From: Macropodus opercularis
Taxonomy: Eukaryota; Chordata; Actinopteri; Anabantiformes; Osphronemidae
Direction: 5' to 3'
Assembly: GCA_030770545.1 (NCBI GenBank)
Contig: CM061098.1
Span: 12,755,001-12,819,000 of the forward strand
DNA length: 64,000 nt
Both the position numbers and the translations under genes were made by a program. Positions 1 to 13,700 of the stretch are shown piece by piece (the first letter of the stretch is position 1; each line of letters opens with the position of its first letter). A model generated the notes under the pieces. The model saw only the letters and a list, made by a program, of their open reading frames with translations, was not told the origin of the DNA and searched no databases.

Positions 1-1534
1 TCCTGACCTAGGTAAGGGAGTAGAAGGGAATAAGGACCAATTTAGAGGAACCAGGGAGAAGGGGTTTTGTCCTGCCTCTTTCCTGCCCAATGGGGCACCA
101 GACAAGTGTATAATGGCTCTTCTCAAGAAGAGACTTAATCATGGCGCTTCCATTGTGCAAGGGAGAGCTAATACCCAGCTCTGCCTCGCCGTGTTGCAGT
201 AAGGCCTCATTAGGGGACAACTGCTGATATAACTTTGACTTATTGTCAACCTGCAGCAGTCCGACACAAACTGACAATCATCCAAAGTGCAAGACTTTTG
301 TGGCTCAAAAAAAAAAAATCACCGTAAAATAGCTTGAAGTTTAATCTACCCTCAATGAAGTATCAGCCATTCACTTAAATTACAGATAAGCGGTCAGTGT
401 GGACAACAAGTTCAGGCACCTTGATGTGTGATTTGTACATTTAAAAAGGACTCAACATCAAAACTTCATTAAATGATCCTCTTGTTGCGGTTCACTCACA
501 GCTGGAAAGTCAACTCAGAGTATTAACACGAGTGTGAAACAAGAACACAGACGTCTCCTGAAACTGTACACATTCATCTGCAACGTCGCCAGCGGCGATG
601 GTGAAACCGTATTAAAGGACGCGACATGTCAGACACAGAGAGTCCATAAAACCAGTCTGCTATTTTAGAGATCCCAGACAGCAAAGCTCGATGACCGAGA
701 TTAGTTTTTGCAGTCTTATTTCTAGCTTTATCGAGACTTATCAATACATACACTTTCAAAATAAATGTCCATATTCATAGTATTACGTTTGCATCCTCTA
801 GAGTGGATTTTCACCTTCAGAATGCGCTAGTTTGTTGGCTTCTTGGCCATCATGCACTACAATTCATATGTGCCAGAGCTGGACTTGAAACCTGTACAAT
901 TTGTATTTAATCATCAAGTATCTATAATTATAATAAACATTCCCACTTTTAAAACAACAAATAGTGTATGTTACATATCTACAGACCGATGTGTTATGGG
1001 TGCAGTACTGTGAAGAGCACAACAGACAGCACACCATGTTGTATGTCAGTATTGCATATTGTAACTATATTTATACATGTTTATATAAATATAGATCAGT
1101 ATATTTCTATGTACATTTTGATATTTCAACATTGCATAAAGAATAAAATAAATAATACAAATATAATCAAATCATACAGTAAGTATGACTTGACAAATAC
1201 TATATTAGAGCCAAAATAGTCTTAACAGTTGAAATGATGATGATAGTTATTAATTAAAAAAAACAAAAAAAACAAAAACAAACATGGCCTACTATCTGGT
1301 ATAACAGTAAATGCTACACCACAATTACCCTGTAGGTTTACCATGTGGAACTGCTGGAATGACTGGAGAGGGTGGAATAAGGACAGGAAATGTTGGGGCT
1401 CGTTTCCTTCTGCTTAGTCTGTCTGGGAATTTGTATGCGTGTGTCTGTGTTATTGTATAAAAGTATGCACAAGTCTGCAAGTGTGGTTTTTAAAATGTGT
1501 GAGGGGTCAAAAGCGGGGACCGTCTCCTGCGCTT
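1..1534 (-). other. 3' flank and probable 3' UTR of stc2
   Basis: This stretch lies downstream of the stc2 stop codon on the gene's strand and holds no coding sequence I recognise. It is AT-rich at about 960-1260. A minus-strand ATTAAA hexamer (plus-strand TTTAAT near 906-911) is a weak candidate poly(A) signal about 625 nt past the stop. I found no clear AATAAA on the minus strand here, so the 3' end of the transcript is unresolved. The short open frames here resemble no known protein and read as chance. Confidence 0.5.
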
Positions 1535-3042
1535 TCACCTTCGGATGTCGGTGGCCTCGGGGTCTTCCTGCTCAGCCGCCAGCCTGGCTTCTGGTCCCTG
1601 GCGACGTGCCGCCTGACCGCGGTTGCGTGGGTGACCACTGAAGCCTGCCGCTTTACCGGCTTTGTCCTTGTCGCCCTGCCGTGTCGAGCGCGGCTGCTCC
1701 TGCTCGGGGTGGGAGGGCAGCGGGTGACGGTGGTGATCGACCGCAGAGCCGGCGGAAGATGGCGCGAGGGAGGAGCAGAGGCTCAGGCTGTCGCACAGAG
1801 CCCCCCAGTTTTGCTCACACTGTAGGCGCACGCTACGTGTCAACGCCTCCTTCACCTCCTCTCCACAGCTCAGCAAAATATTCACCAACTCCACATATGG
1901 ACTGGGTAGAAAGAGGCAGATTACTCACAAGAAGCCTGTGATTTAATGTTTGGAAGCATAGTACATCAGTGTCTTGCATATAGTAGGAATAAATGCGATT
2001 GTACGATTACTATACATGGTAGTTCAGAACAAACTGGGTCCAGAGAAGGTAAACAATTAGAGAGAAGGGACAGGCCTACAGACGATACATTCTATCACGC
2101 TGTGCAGATGATGCAGACCAGCTACTCACCCTTTAGGGAAGAGATCTTGGAAGTGGATCATCTCCACCATGACGGCCACATTCTCTTTAGCAGCGGAGCA
2201 CAGGTTGTGTTTGATATAACACTCTCTCTGGAGCTGGAACACCATCTCTTTAATAGACACGCATTTCCTACTGATGCAGCTGAACTTGTGCCGTAGCCCA
2301 TGAGCCATACACTTCAGAGCATCCTTGATGAAGGATTTCCCCTGTGTACAGACAGAGAGACAGACTGAGGTTGACGAAACGTAGAGGCTCACGCGTGAGA
2401 CGAAGAAAACGCCACATGTGGATGCGTTTTAACATACATTAAACTTCTAGCATTGAAGACAAATAGGAAATCTGGCGTTAAACAGCAGAATTGTGCTATT
2501 CCTCTTGTGAAACAGTTTGCACTCGCCTGCCAAAGTAATGCAAGGTCCTAGTATGTGACCCTATAGAGATATTAACACCCCAGTCCGGAGCATCTTGGCA
2601 GAGCTTCAGCCTCCGCTATGTATGAAAAGGGAGCTAACTAGGCTTGTGGCCAGCTGGCTCACCCCTCCTCTGTCCTAACTGTACATGCATCAGTCCACTA
2701 AGAGGGAAGTGAATTGAGAGGAAGACTGCTTGTGATAGCTGTCCGTTTGATTGTACTTGAGGGGGAAAAAAAAAAAATGGACAAACTTTAAGAATGTCCA
2801 AAAAAAGAAATCTATTAATGGATGAGGACAGTGGAGCAGTGATCTAGTCAAAAAGGAAAAAGTGTGTTGCCATTTTTGCAGGCAGTCCGGTTTAGTACCT
2901 GAGAGTCGAATTTGCCAGCGTTGTGCAGGAACGTCATGCAGATTTCCTGTAGCCCTCGTATCTCGCAGGAGTTATTCTCAAAGCACTCAAACACACCACA
3001 GCCGACATCCCCTGCGTTCACCAGGCAGTGCTGGATCTCAGC

Positions 3043-3106
<64 letters not shown>

Positions 3107-4912
3107 AGGTTAGGGGAGGGAACCGGTCATCTGTTCACAGCCGAGACGGCAGCGGATTGTTGCAGAGGCGATGGCAACGAAGACCGAACTCAAAAAAGGC
3201 ACAACTCCACTTCCACACCGAATGCTGCAACTAATGACAAAGGTGATGCGGCGTTTAACCCTTTAATATGGATGCGGGGCAGAGGGAAGGAAGTAGAACC
3301 CCCCCCCCCCCCCCCCCCCCTCAAGCCGAGGGCTTCCTGCAGAGGGACACTTGGGGACATATTATCGTGTCATTCTGCACCACAATCCATCTGCACTGCC
3401 CCAACATTGAGACGAGATGGTGCAATGCAGATGCAGCCTTGACTGCTTACAGAGGAAACATTTCTATTGCAACCGCAACGCACAGCAACAAGTCTCCAAT
3501 TAATGAATCTGTAGACAGACTGACTGATAGTGAAAAGACAATACAGAGGGTTTTATTCACCACAGGAGGAGGCAACAGCAGCAAAGACATGAAGAATCAT
3601 GTTACCCAGAAAGGAACTGACCAAAAGACAGCTAAGCGCTTACATTATGATATGTGACTGCCACCACTCAACCTGTCGCACACACTGCTTCTTCCAGACA
3701 TTTATTCACAAGTGAATGTAGCAAACTCCAGCAGCTGGCGCATTCAAACCACAAGCCTGACCCCCCCCTCCGATAGACGATAGCGTGAGAACCTCTTTAC
3801 CTCTCCCAGGGAAGCGCGCACCATTTGCGCATAAAGAAGAGTCTGTGTTGACCTCATCAAGTGATTACATGTGACTTATTAGAAATCGCGTCATCAACAA
3901 AGAGGCTCTGTTGGGCGGAGGAGGACAGGGGAACGGTGAGAGGAGCGGAGCGGGGCGGCTGCGGGGGCTTTCGCAGGCACCGGGTTGAACTTTAGGGCGC
4001 AGGAAAAGTGAGCCGCCGTCAGCAGTGCTTGTTTTGGCATCGCGGGAATGTGCTTGGATCGTACGAGCTTGGCCGCAACGCGCATTGAATTACACGGTGG
4101 CGTTACCGGGGGTCTCTGTCGAGTTTGTCCCCGACCCCCCACCCTCAGCGCGGCGCCCAAAGCAACATTTATGCGCTGAAGTTCGCGCGGCTGTCTGCAA
4201 GTCATGCTGTGCGTGGCGACGGATCAGCCAAAGGAAATGACAAATGTCAGAGCAGAGGCCCGAAAGCACACGGGGGATGCGTTTCAGCGCACACATTACC
4301 GGATCACCCCCAACAGTGAGCGCTCACCGACCACCGCACTCCTACGGTCATTCCTGCTCTACTAACCTGCTTTGACGCGTCACCCTGCTACACACACACA
4401 CACACACACAACGCGAAGTATTACCTACAACGCTGCGCACGCACACCTAGCTGCCGCGCTGCCGTATACATTACCTAGGCTGCTACCTTGTGCCGTTCTA
4501 TTAATACTTTACTAACCTATTGGATTTCCGTCTGAGAATATTTACAAGATATCTTCTTCCCGACTAATCGAAAAAGGTCAGTCATGTGCACCGCGGCGCC
4601 TGGATTTGAGTTAAAAAAAACAAACAAAAAACAGCGGGTTGCACAAATCTGCCCGGACGCGTCGCCTGCACGGTTTAATTTGCAGCCACGCGAAACACGT
4701 GTCCGCACGACCCCCACGTCCCCGTTCAAGCAGTTGCCCCCCAAACAATATTCTCCACATTATGCTGCTTTACCTGTATTCTGCAGGGAGAGGCGTCCTT
4801 TCTGGCTAGCGGGTTTCTCCGGCGGGCTGTCGTGGATATCGAGATTATCCGAACGCACTACTTGCTCCAGCACTGACAAAACGAGCAGCGCCACCGCCAG
4901 TTTGACCAACAT
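1535..4912 (-). CDS. stc2: Stanniocalcin 2 (4 exons)
   Basis: The coding exons on the minus strand are 4912-4774, 3041-2899, 2341-2130 and 1901-1535 (861 nt, 286 aa). All introns are GT-AG and the phases fit. Stanniocalcin 2 is a secreted disulfide-linked glycoprotein hormone; in mammals it inhibits the metalloprotease PAPP-A and affects growth and calcium/phosphate handling. Visible features are a hydrophobic signal peptide (about residues 1-21), the family block GRLSLQNTAEIQHCLV (39-54), a cysteine-rich core, an N-glycosylation sequon at N69 (NNS), the block CEQNWG, and a His-rich tail ending in DIRR as in mammalian STC2. Human STC2 has 302 aa, so the length is normal. The start at 4912 is the ATG directly before the signal peptide. 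The tail is shorter and more diverged than the core, as in the family. Its position next to nkx2.5 matches human 5q35. Confidence 0.97.
3046..3105. repeat. (AG)30 microsatellite abutting the stc2 exon 2 acceptor
   Basis: Thirty uninterrupted AG units on the plus strand read as (CT)30 on the stc2 sense strand. The tract ends within four bases of the exon 2 acceptor (GCAG before position 3041), so it forms the polypyrimidine tract of that intron. Confidence 0.95.
3299..3320. repeat. C22 homopolymer (G22 on the stc2 sense strand)
   Basis: An uninterrupted run of 22 C lies in stc2 intron 1. On the transcribed (sense) strand it is a G22 run, which can form intramolecular quadruplexes. Homopolymers of this length are also prone to sequencing and assembly error, so the exact length is uncertain. 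Confidence 0.85.
4390..4410. repeat. (AC)n dinucleotide repeat in stc2 intron 1
   Basis: About ten AC units in uninterrupted order. It is a simple microsatellite with no other signal attached. Confidence 0.85.
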
Positions 4913-5220
4913 CGCGTCTCCGACGGCGCGCTCCGATTCCCTGTAAAGATCCAGCAGCGTGTGAAAGGTTCACCTTGGATCAGTGATCAGCGCAGCTGCG
5001 ACTCGGTATCTTGGGGGGCAGCTGGACGACTGAACGCATGAGCTGCAGAAGATGCTGCCTATATCTCCCAGAGCCCCGGGTGTCAATTTGGATGAAGGAG
5101 TTAAGCAGGTGTTGTCGGTCAGGGCTTCACAACCAATCAGAGACGCAGACATTCACGTCCAAGGTTTTAGGGGAGTGTCCAGTGAAAGTCCCCCTTTTGC
5201 CATAGAAGTGGTGCTATAAA
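4913..5220 (-). promoter_or_regulatory. Putative stc2 promoter and 5' UTR
   Basis: This is the region directly upstream of the stc2 start codon. It holds a TATA-like GATATAG on the gene's strand at 5065-5059 and an inverted CCAAT box (CCAAT on the plus strand, 5133-5137) about 70 bp further upstream. That arrangement would give a 5' UTR of roughly 100 nt. This is motif reading only; the transcription start is not seen directly. Confidence 0.35.
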
Positions 5221-6646
5221 GTAATATTCATGACTGAGTTCTTCTGTGATAGCTCTGGGGTGACCAGGCAGCCTTCACAAACCACATCCGCAAAAATGAA
5301 TCATTTCACATCACCTGTAGATCCTCAAACACACAAACAGCTCATGGGCATTTGGATGTTAAGGTAATTTAAAGTTCCTGTTTGTTCATGTACTGTCAGC
5401 AGTGACAAGTCCACACAAGGTCTGCTTTTGTCATAAAACAGGCGCACTTATTTAAGCTACAAGGCTAAAGCAGTGGGAGGATCAAGAAACGCCAGGCTTG
5501 CCAGCAGACTGGAGAAAATTGAAGCATATGATGTCCAAGTACTCCATGTAAAATAGGCTTAACTTGTGGCTCTACAAGCTACTAAGTCATTAATGCAAGG
5601 TAGTAATTACATCAACTACAGTCTCCAAGATGTCTTGCTTTCACAGAAAGTGGGTAAGAAGTTACAAGCTAGAACACAGTAAAAGCCTGTGAAAATTAAC
5701 TTTACACAATAATTGTACAGTTTATGTTGCAATAAAAAAAAGACACACAAACAAAAGCAGCAGAGGACTGTATACAGTGACATGTAGCCTATTAATATCA
5801 TTGCTTCTATAAACATACTCACGGCTGCACTTTGAAGGAAACCGTCTATAAATGGAATATCTTTAACTAACTTTTTTATGAAGTGAATGTGAAGAGCTCT
5901 GTCACACAATGTCCAGTTTGGTCTGTGACAATGAGGTCTGCTAACCACTACTACAGGGAGCGATCTAAGAATAGAGGGCCCGACATTGGCAGGGCTGCAC
6001 ATTTGGAGACGTTAGAGGAATCTTTTTCAAGGGCAACACTTGGGGGATGCCATGTGGAATAACTGCGAGCAGACCGAGCCTGCAGACAGAACATAAAGTC
6101 TCTGTCTTACAAATGTTTCCAGTGACCTAATGGTCAGGTAACGGCCTCTATAGGAGCCAGCGTTGGCGGATGGACATGAGACAGGCACAAGATGAACGTC
6201 AGCGTGCGTGATGGACACTGCACTTGGGTTTCGAGCCTCTAGGGGGCCCACTGATACTAATTGTTTGTTGTTGTTTTTTCTTGATTACCGCATAGCATTA
6301 GAGGCACCTCATTAAAATACAATAAACATCCAGTTATAAGCTTCCACACAACCATAAGCCTAACACACGCACACAAGCGCTCATGATATAGTGTAGAGAT
6401 TACATGCAAATTCCCCAAACCACAGACAGCAGTGCTCTTTACACTGGTGGTTTATGAGCGTAATTCTCGTGTTTAAAACACACTTTCTGGGTGGCAGTAA
6501 ATGGGAAACATGTAAGTGGTTTAGTGTCTGTGTGTGATGAGGGTAAGGGGGAGTCAATGCCCAACTGAAACCCAGGTCCAGAGACAAATATATTACGCCA
6601 CTGCTCAGGCGCCCCATAAACAAACATGGGAAGTGATTGGTGGCCA

Positions 6647-6662
6647 TGTGTGTGTGTGTGTG
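6647..6662. repeat. (TG)8 dinucleotide repeat
   Basis: Short uninterrupted TG microsatellite in the stc2-nkx2.5 interval. No other signal is attached. Confidence 0.8.
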
Positions 6663-9600
6663 AAAGACGGACGGACAGAGGAGCAGACAGATAAACAGGC
6701 ATCCGCTTGTGGTCAGCCAAATTACATAGATTTGTGAGTTTGAAATCTGTTTATCATAACATTTCATTTATTTGTCTAAAATCTTTTTTTCATGGGAAGC
6801 TCTGGCTCTGTCTGCTGGAAAAAACCTTAAAACATAGACTATATTTAGACCATCAATGAAATTAGCCTAGAGCAGGAATTGGACTCCCGCTTTAACCTAA
6901 CCAAAATGACGATCACTTAGAGCTCTAAATATAGATAATTACTATCTTGAGACTGCAGTATCTATCGTTTTAATTGAGGTTGTTTTTGTCAATGCAGTGA
7001 AATTTGGAGAAGTCACCACAGCTGAGCAATGAGGGGTATTTTGGCCTGGACAGAAAACCTCAGCATTTCAATACTCTTATTATATTCCTAATCTGGATGT
7101 GGTGGGACGTTTTCTGCCATGATTTTATGATAATGCTCAGCTTTCTGTTCTAATACATGTGATAGCCTCCTGGTATGCGAGGTAATCCCATTTAAAAAGA
7201 TACTATAGACTTTACTGTCCTTAAGAAAAAAACAAACAAACATATTCCGATCTGTTTTGCACAGATTGGCTTAAACCCGATGAGCACAGCAATGCAGTCA
7301 CACTGCAGCAGAATTGTTAAAGGCTATAGGATATCCAGCAGGTCAGAGCACAGTGGCACGTGTCTGGAGGTGGGCTTGGTGTGTCTCCAGCTGTGCCCAT
7401 ACCACAAAGTGGAATCTCCTGCTCAGTTCATGTCTGGTAAAAGCTTCCCAAGATGTGAACACACCCTTGATTTAGTCCAATCAGTGTGCTGCTAAGGACC
7501 ACAGGCTTGTAATAGTGTGTGCGTCACTGCTGCCTACTTATGTTGCATTCATGGCTTATGGGAAAATCTGTCGGTGTCCTTTTAAAGATGGCCTGGAAGT
7601 ACAAGTGTAGAATGATAACACTGTAAAATATGTGCAGAAAAGTCACAGCAAAGAAACAGATACTCACTCTGTTCAAACATAAAAAAAAGGATGTTACACA
7701 GCGTACACTAACAGTTTGATTACATGCTAGCCAACCTATCGCTATGACAACAGAGCATTCATCACCCACTGAAGATAGCCGCTCACCTTATTTGTAGGCT
7801 AAGTGTCTGCTTGATGATATACCTTTTACAAGTAAAGAACAAAGTACAGTTGTTTGTGTAATATTCTTAATTTGCTGTAAAAGAAAATCAGTGAGGGTTA
7901 AGAAATGTGGGTTCAATCACCAATCAAGAAATAAATAATAAGTTCAACATCAAATTTTATCAAGTGAACACTTTTAAACCCACTTAGCAAAGAAGAACTC
8001 TAGCGGTCAAAGGGGCACTTTGAATTATAATGCATATTTACAACTTCCCGTGAATGCATCAGAAGCACTGGCAATGAAGCCAGAACATTCAGCGGTTTGA
8101 TTACCCAAATGAATGAAGGTTTAAAAAAAAAATCTTTGAATTGACGTCGGTGAATGAGCAGCCAGTTACTGTATATTTTGAAACATACAATATCTGTCCT
8201 ATAAACTTGGTGTTTTAAGCAGGGTGTGTTTAAGTGTGACAAAACGGTCTCAGCCTCCATTTAGTGGTTATTCGGTGCCTTCATTCACGTCACATGAGGA
8301 TGGAGTTTGCTCCGTTGTCATAGATTTGTAGATGTATACATTTCTATTTTCTACCTCCTCGTGCCAGGCTTTACTATAAATTTGAATTGTGAGGGCATCA
8401 AAAGTGATTTATAAAACCGCATACGCAGCATCACTCACTTTCACTGTCACATCATGACTGCATGTGTTACAGCCATTTAAATATCTGGACACAATGCAGC
8501 CCAGTCGCTGCGTGTGATGACAGAAGCGTGAGGACCATCGCGCTCCGGTTGCTGATTGTGTGACAGGGCAGGGTTTTTATGTTTATATGCTATTTCATCT
8601 GCCATGTGGTGGAATCTATTTCATGTTTATCTTGCGTGAAGGAATTGTCTTCTTTCAGTGACACTGTCCAGAAAATAGACAAGCAAGCTTTGACAGCAGC
8701 AATATTCATTCACTTTGACTGCTCTACTGTAAACATACAGAAAGCAGACGTGTACTGAGTTGAGACCCCTGGGGCCCTGGCAAGTGATCAACCAATGAAA
8801 CCACAACAGAGAGGCCAGGCTGGGATCTGTGTGAGTGTGTGCATTTGTGTGTGAATAGAGGTGGGGGTGTGGGGGGGGGTCACTTCACTGGAAGGGGGGC
8901 TTCTGTAACAGCAATTAATGTTACCAGTTTACAGACTTCTTTTAGTAGTTTATGGGAAGGATGGGCATGTAGGTGAAATTCAGCTTCAAGTTCAGGACGA
9001 GTACAGGAAGTTACTTTTGAAATACCTACAAAATTAAAGCCTTTTGTTCCCTCTGCAGGTGACATTAAATGTAATCTAAATCTGAGCATATTCATCTTAA
9101 GCCCCTCCACTGTAACTAGACGAGCCCAGGGTCAACCTGATTTTTATTTTATGGTGGAAAGGTGACCTCTGATTGAACAGTCTATTGAGAATGACTATTT
9201 CCAGTTTCTGTGCATTGCTACACGTGGCTTTATATGTGAAATAGATCTGATAATCCGTCTACTCATCTGCGCAAATGCATATATGTACTGCTTCTAAAAT
9301 ATATGCAGCTTTGTGTGTCTGATACACTGAGCAACGCTGATCTATCTAGTCCCACCTATCACCAATCACGGCATGTTGTTTCTCCTTTATGGTAAGGTTA
9401 TTTGACATCCAGTTGACCAGTTCGGACTCCTTCTGAATATGGTCACAAAGCCATAGTGAACTGTCTTTATGAAGTGTAAATATAACTTATAGATCCTCTC
9501 ATAGGAGAAAACGCATGAGACGCGAGCAGTGTTAGGCTGTGAGAAAAAGAAGCCATGAAATATCCATACCAGAGTCTTCGAGGAACTTGAATATGATATC

Positions 9601-10589
9601 TCCGTCTCTAAATTTGGCTCAGTTAACGACTGTGTGCGTTTGTGTGCGCTGGTGTATGTTGTTGGTGTCAGGTGAAAACCCTGCATCTCTCAAATGTTGA
9701 CTTCTTGTGGAGGTGCACAACAGTCAGGGGTTAGCAGAATGGCAGCGCATGTATGGTTTTTGTAGGTGTTTTGAGCGTAACAGCTGAAAATCGGTCCCAG
9801 TCTGCTACTGCGACTGTGTGTGCTACAACAGAAAGTCAAGCAGTTTTATAACGCTGAGATGCAAAAAGCCTTTCTCCCTCCCTATTAATGCGCTCGTTGG
9901 TTTGTAAACTCACCTGACTCGTGAAAAGAGACTTTTTTACTAGACCAGCTCAGCAGGCCAGCTCTGGGCTCTGACTCCAACCAACGTGAAAGCGCCACAT
10001 CTCAGGCCCTCACTTAACTCGCCTCAAACAATGTGCTATTATGGGGTTTTTTCTGTATGGGTTATATTGCTACAGCGCTGGCAGATTACAAAGTGCTTCG
10101 TCTCATTACTGTCCATATAAGCCTCGCCAGCACAAAGAAGTGATTGAGTGATAAGGGGAAAGAGATGGACTGAAGCTGCCCATGAGAGCCCTCACCTTGG
10201 CTGCTCCAGCCTCGATGAGGGGAGGGGTGATGTCATCATGGCCAGAGACACCGGGGTCGACCTCTCTCATAGGTGGGCATGTGGAGACAAAAGAGAGCAG
10301 CTGGGACACAAAGGCCCCATTTAATGAGAGCTAGACATGAGGCCAGAGCGGACTCCGTGGGTGGCATATAGTGTCATAGCTGCTGAAAAGACCAGTGAGC
10401 AATTAATCATCTGATTCAAGAGCTTATTATGTAAGATCAGTTTAGACAACATCAGCGAGACAAAGGGAGACTTTCTGGGTTACACTTTGATTTGATCACA
10501 CCGATCCCTCAACTTTGCCTTCATCCCATAGTGTTGAATCCAGGGATGCTATATTTATCATGATGGTCAGGTCCAGCAATTGTGCAACT

Positions 10590-10760
10590 TAATATGACAC
10601 ACTTATCCCTCATTAGAGATGAAGGGTCTTTTGTGGCAGCCTGACAATCATTAAAACTTCTCCCCTGGCTTGGCTTGTTTACTCTTTGGTAATTACCAGG
10701 TGATTGCAAAGCCTGCGACCCACATTCAGAGTCGGGTCAGCCAAGACATGGGGGATAATT
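10590..10760. promoter_or_regulatory. Candidate noncoding regulatory element
   Basis: This compositionally complex noncoding stretch contains a perfect 12-bp palindrome TGGTAATTACCA (10687-10698) with a TAATTA homeodomain core. The palindrome runs into a CAGGTG E-box (10697-10702) and an ATTGCAAAG motif. Close packing of such sites without repeats is typical of conserved enhancers near homeobox genes. Conservation cannot be tested from one sequence, so the call is tentative. Confidence 0.25.
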
Positions 10761-13700
10761 GACAATATTCAGAGAAGTGCACGTAGAGAAAGAGTGTTAG
10801 AGTGGATAGTCATTTGTTCCTGCCTCATTAGACTGTGTTAGAAGACAAGCTGGCTCACAGTATTCGTACAATGGAACAATACCTCGTTCGGCTGTAGGAC
10901 CAAGCAGACTCTGGTGCGTAAATGTATTTGAGGGAGCATATGGCAGCCTCATTTAGTTAGTTATGCATTAATTTATTCACTCATTGGTAATATGGAAAAT
11001 AAACTAGGAAACCGCTGGCTAATGTATATAGCATGTCTTGGAGGTGGGCTCACTTTGACTAAATATATCCACCGGATAATTCTTTTGGACCACTTGTCAG
11101 TTTTAGCCATTTCACCTGTCCAAGTGAGTGCATCCGTTCCGCTGGCAACACAGGCACATTGACAGAAACAAGTGACTGAGTGGCTGCTTTACACACACAC
11201 ATAAAGAACCTCCATCCTGTCACACACAACACTTTGGGTCTTGGCTGGATCCAGGCTGTTTATGAAGGTACACCACAATGGTTAAGTCAGGAATGGACAC
11301 AGCTCTACAACAAACTTAAAGGCTCAAAACATGAAGCTCAAAGAGATCTGTCACGTGACGATTTTGACAAAGTTATAGGTAAGTGCGCGTAGTATTTTAA
11401 CACATCGTAGACTGGGCGTAGGTAACCCTGGTCCTCTGTTCTGCACTTACACTTCACCTTCGCACCTACACTGGCTGAACAAACTTGACGCAAGCGACCA
11501 ACAGTGGGTAGAACAGGGACGGCCAACCACGGTCCACGGACTACTTCTGCACGTGCAAAACAAAGACAGCTGCTGTCTGCTGATGCTCTCCAGGAACGTA
11601 TGAATGAAAGGGGAGATCATGATCAGGATTAAGGTCAATACCGAAATTAAGCTCAAGTGCCCTGTAAATGTTTAAATGCGTGCATATGCAGTTGTTTTAG
11701 TTAATTTAAACTCACTTACTGATTACCCAAGAAACTTACAGTAGATTCTCTGAGTAACATGTTTAATCAAGTGCATGTGAACACAGCCATTGTCTTTTAG
11801 ATATATGAGAAAACTGGAGTATTCAGAAGAAACGCACCAATGCACTGGGAGACCGTGCAAACTTCACACAAGCACAGAGATGACCCGCAGGTTCACACTT
11901 AGAAGCTTCTACGCAACTGCAAGGTGGGAAAACAAATATAATAGTTAAGAAACAAACGCAGTGTCGTTCGGTTTCTGATCATTTAAAGACACTCCAAAGT
12001 TCACAAACCATATATTTAATGATCTATTTCACTTCAAAATGAAGCAAGAAACTAAGTTAAACTTGTGTTAACCACTAACATAATTTCAGGCTTTTAACCA
12101 AAGCCCCAACCAGCTGCTAAAAATGGCTAAAATGGCTGACACATGAGCCAAAGCCTCAAAGTAACAATGTTTTATTTCCATTTCACGAACTCATCAGCTT
12201 CGTTAAATGTGGTTGTTTGGGGGTTATTGGGATATAGGCAGTGAAATTCTGAAGAAGAAAGACTTTTATTTGCATCTGTGATTAACCAGCACCCCTCAGA
12301 TATATCTTGGACCAGCAGAACTATGCGTTGGTGAGCAATAATAATCCCGTTAGGTCGCTCATTATAAAAGTGTTGTTTGACGTGGCTTAATTGAAAAACA
12401 TTGTTTCTATACTGGCGCCTGTGTTTACAGACAACAGCACTGGACTGTTATGGTGAAATTGTAGCAGCCTTATGTAAGACTACCTGTCTGTAAAGAATAA
12501 AGCATTTCTGTTTGTATGAAGGGCACCATATGCATTCTGCATTTTTTCCTAGTTTGGTAACAAACTGCCCGGGAAGAAACTATTTTCTGATAGTGGTATA
12601 AATAAAACACATGATATATTTAGAATAGTTGAGGTTAATTAGCCAGCTCATGAATTAGTGGTTGGGTCCACATCAAACCAACATGTCACAGATGCTTGTG
12701 AACCTCAGTGCCATGAGGTTACAATTGTAGGATGTTTTGGGATATTTGTTGTTTACGACGTGTGTTCTACAGTTAGCGGTGACTGATTGCTGTGATGGCG
12801 TGTTGGAACACGCTGTATTTTTCCGTAAGGCCAGCGGCTGAGAGGGGGCTGGGCCACTGCAGCAGATGAAAAGCCTTCTAGGACCATCCAACCTTCCCAG
12901 GAATGCCCAGAATTCCAGTTCCTAATTATGACATCCACGGAGAAGAGGCCCAACACCCCTCTCAGCCACCACAACACCAAATACAAACACACACTTGGTG
13001 AGCACATGCGTGCACGCACCAGCACGTGCACACATTCCAATTACCCTTCTGCGAGCATCATAACAGATGAGAGACAGAAAGCGACAGGGAGATGGAGTGA
13101 GAGGATTGAGAGCCCAGAGCAGAAACACGGAAGATGGGAAGGAGGAGAATGAGCTAAAATGCCCAGAGTTGGTAGTTTATTAACGGCCGCTTGCTTCTCT
13201 CTTTCTTGTTGTGAACTTGACCCACTTTCTGGAGGTGCTTGGGATCAATTTACAAGGTAAAATTAAAGTTACAGCAACAGACAGATCACTCAAGGCTTTG
13301 ATACTTTAAAGTCTTATTATTACCTTTCAAGAGCACTGGAAAGCTTTTTATCTATACTAGTCATAAATTTATTCAACTGTGGTAGTTTATGACTGGTAAA
13401 CGATGACGATGATGATGAAAAATTGAATTCGGGAGGTATATGACAGCATTCATTAGGAGTTGTATTTGAGTCACCAGAATGAACATCCGCAACGTTTACT
13501 CCTTTAGCTCTGTTTTTGGTCTCCACCGACTCTTAAGAGCTGGCTCATTAGCTGCTAAAGAGACAGCTACGTTAGCTGCTCGTTAACTTTGTCCATCAGC
13601 TGTTTGGCAGTAAGTCCAATGTTACTTTACAGAGAATTAAACACTGTGACATTACAAGCATTAGTTCTGAAAGTCAAATCAATGGTTAGAGGCAGACTGA

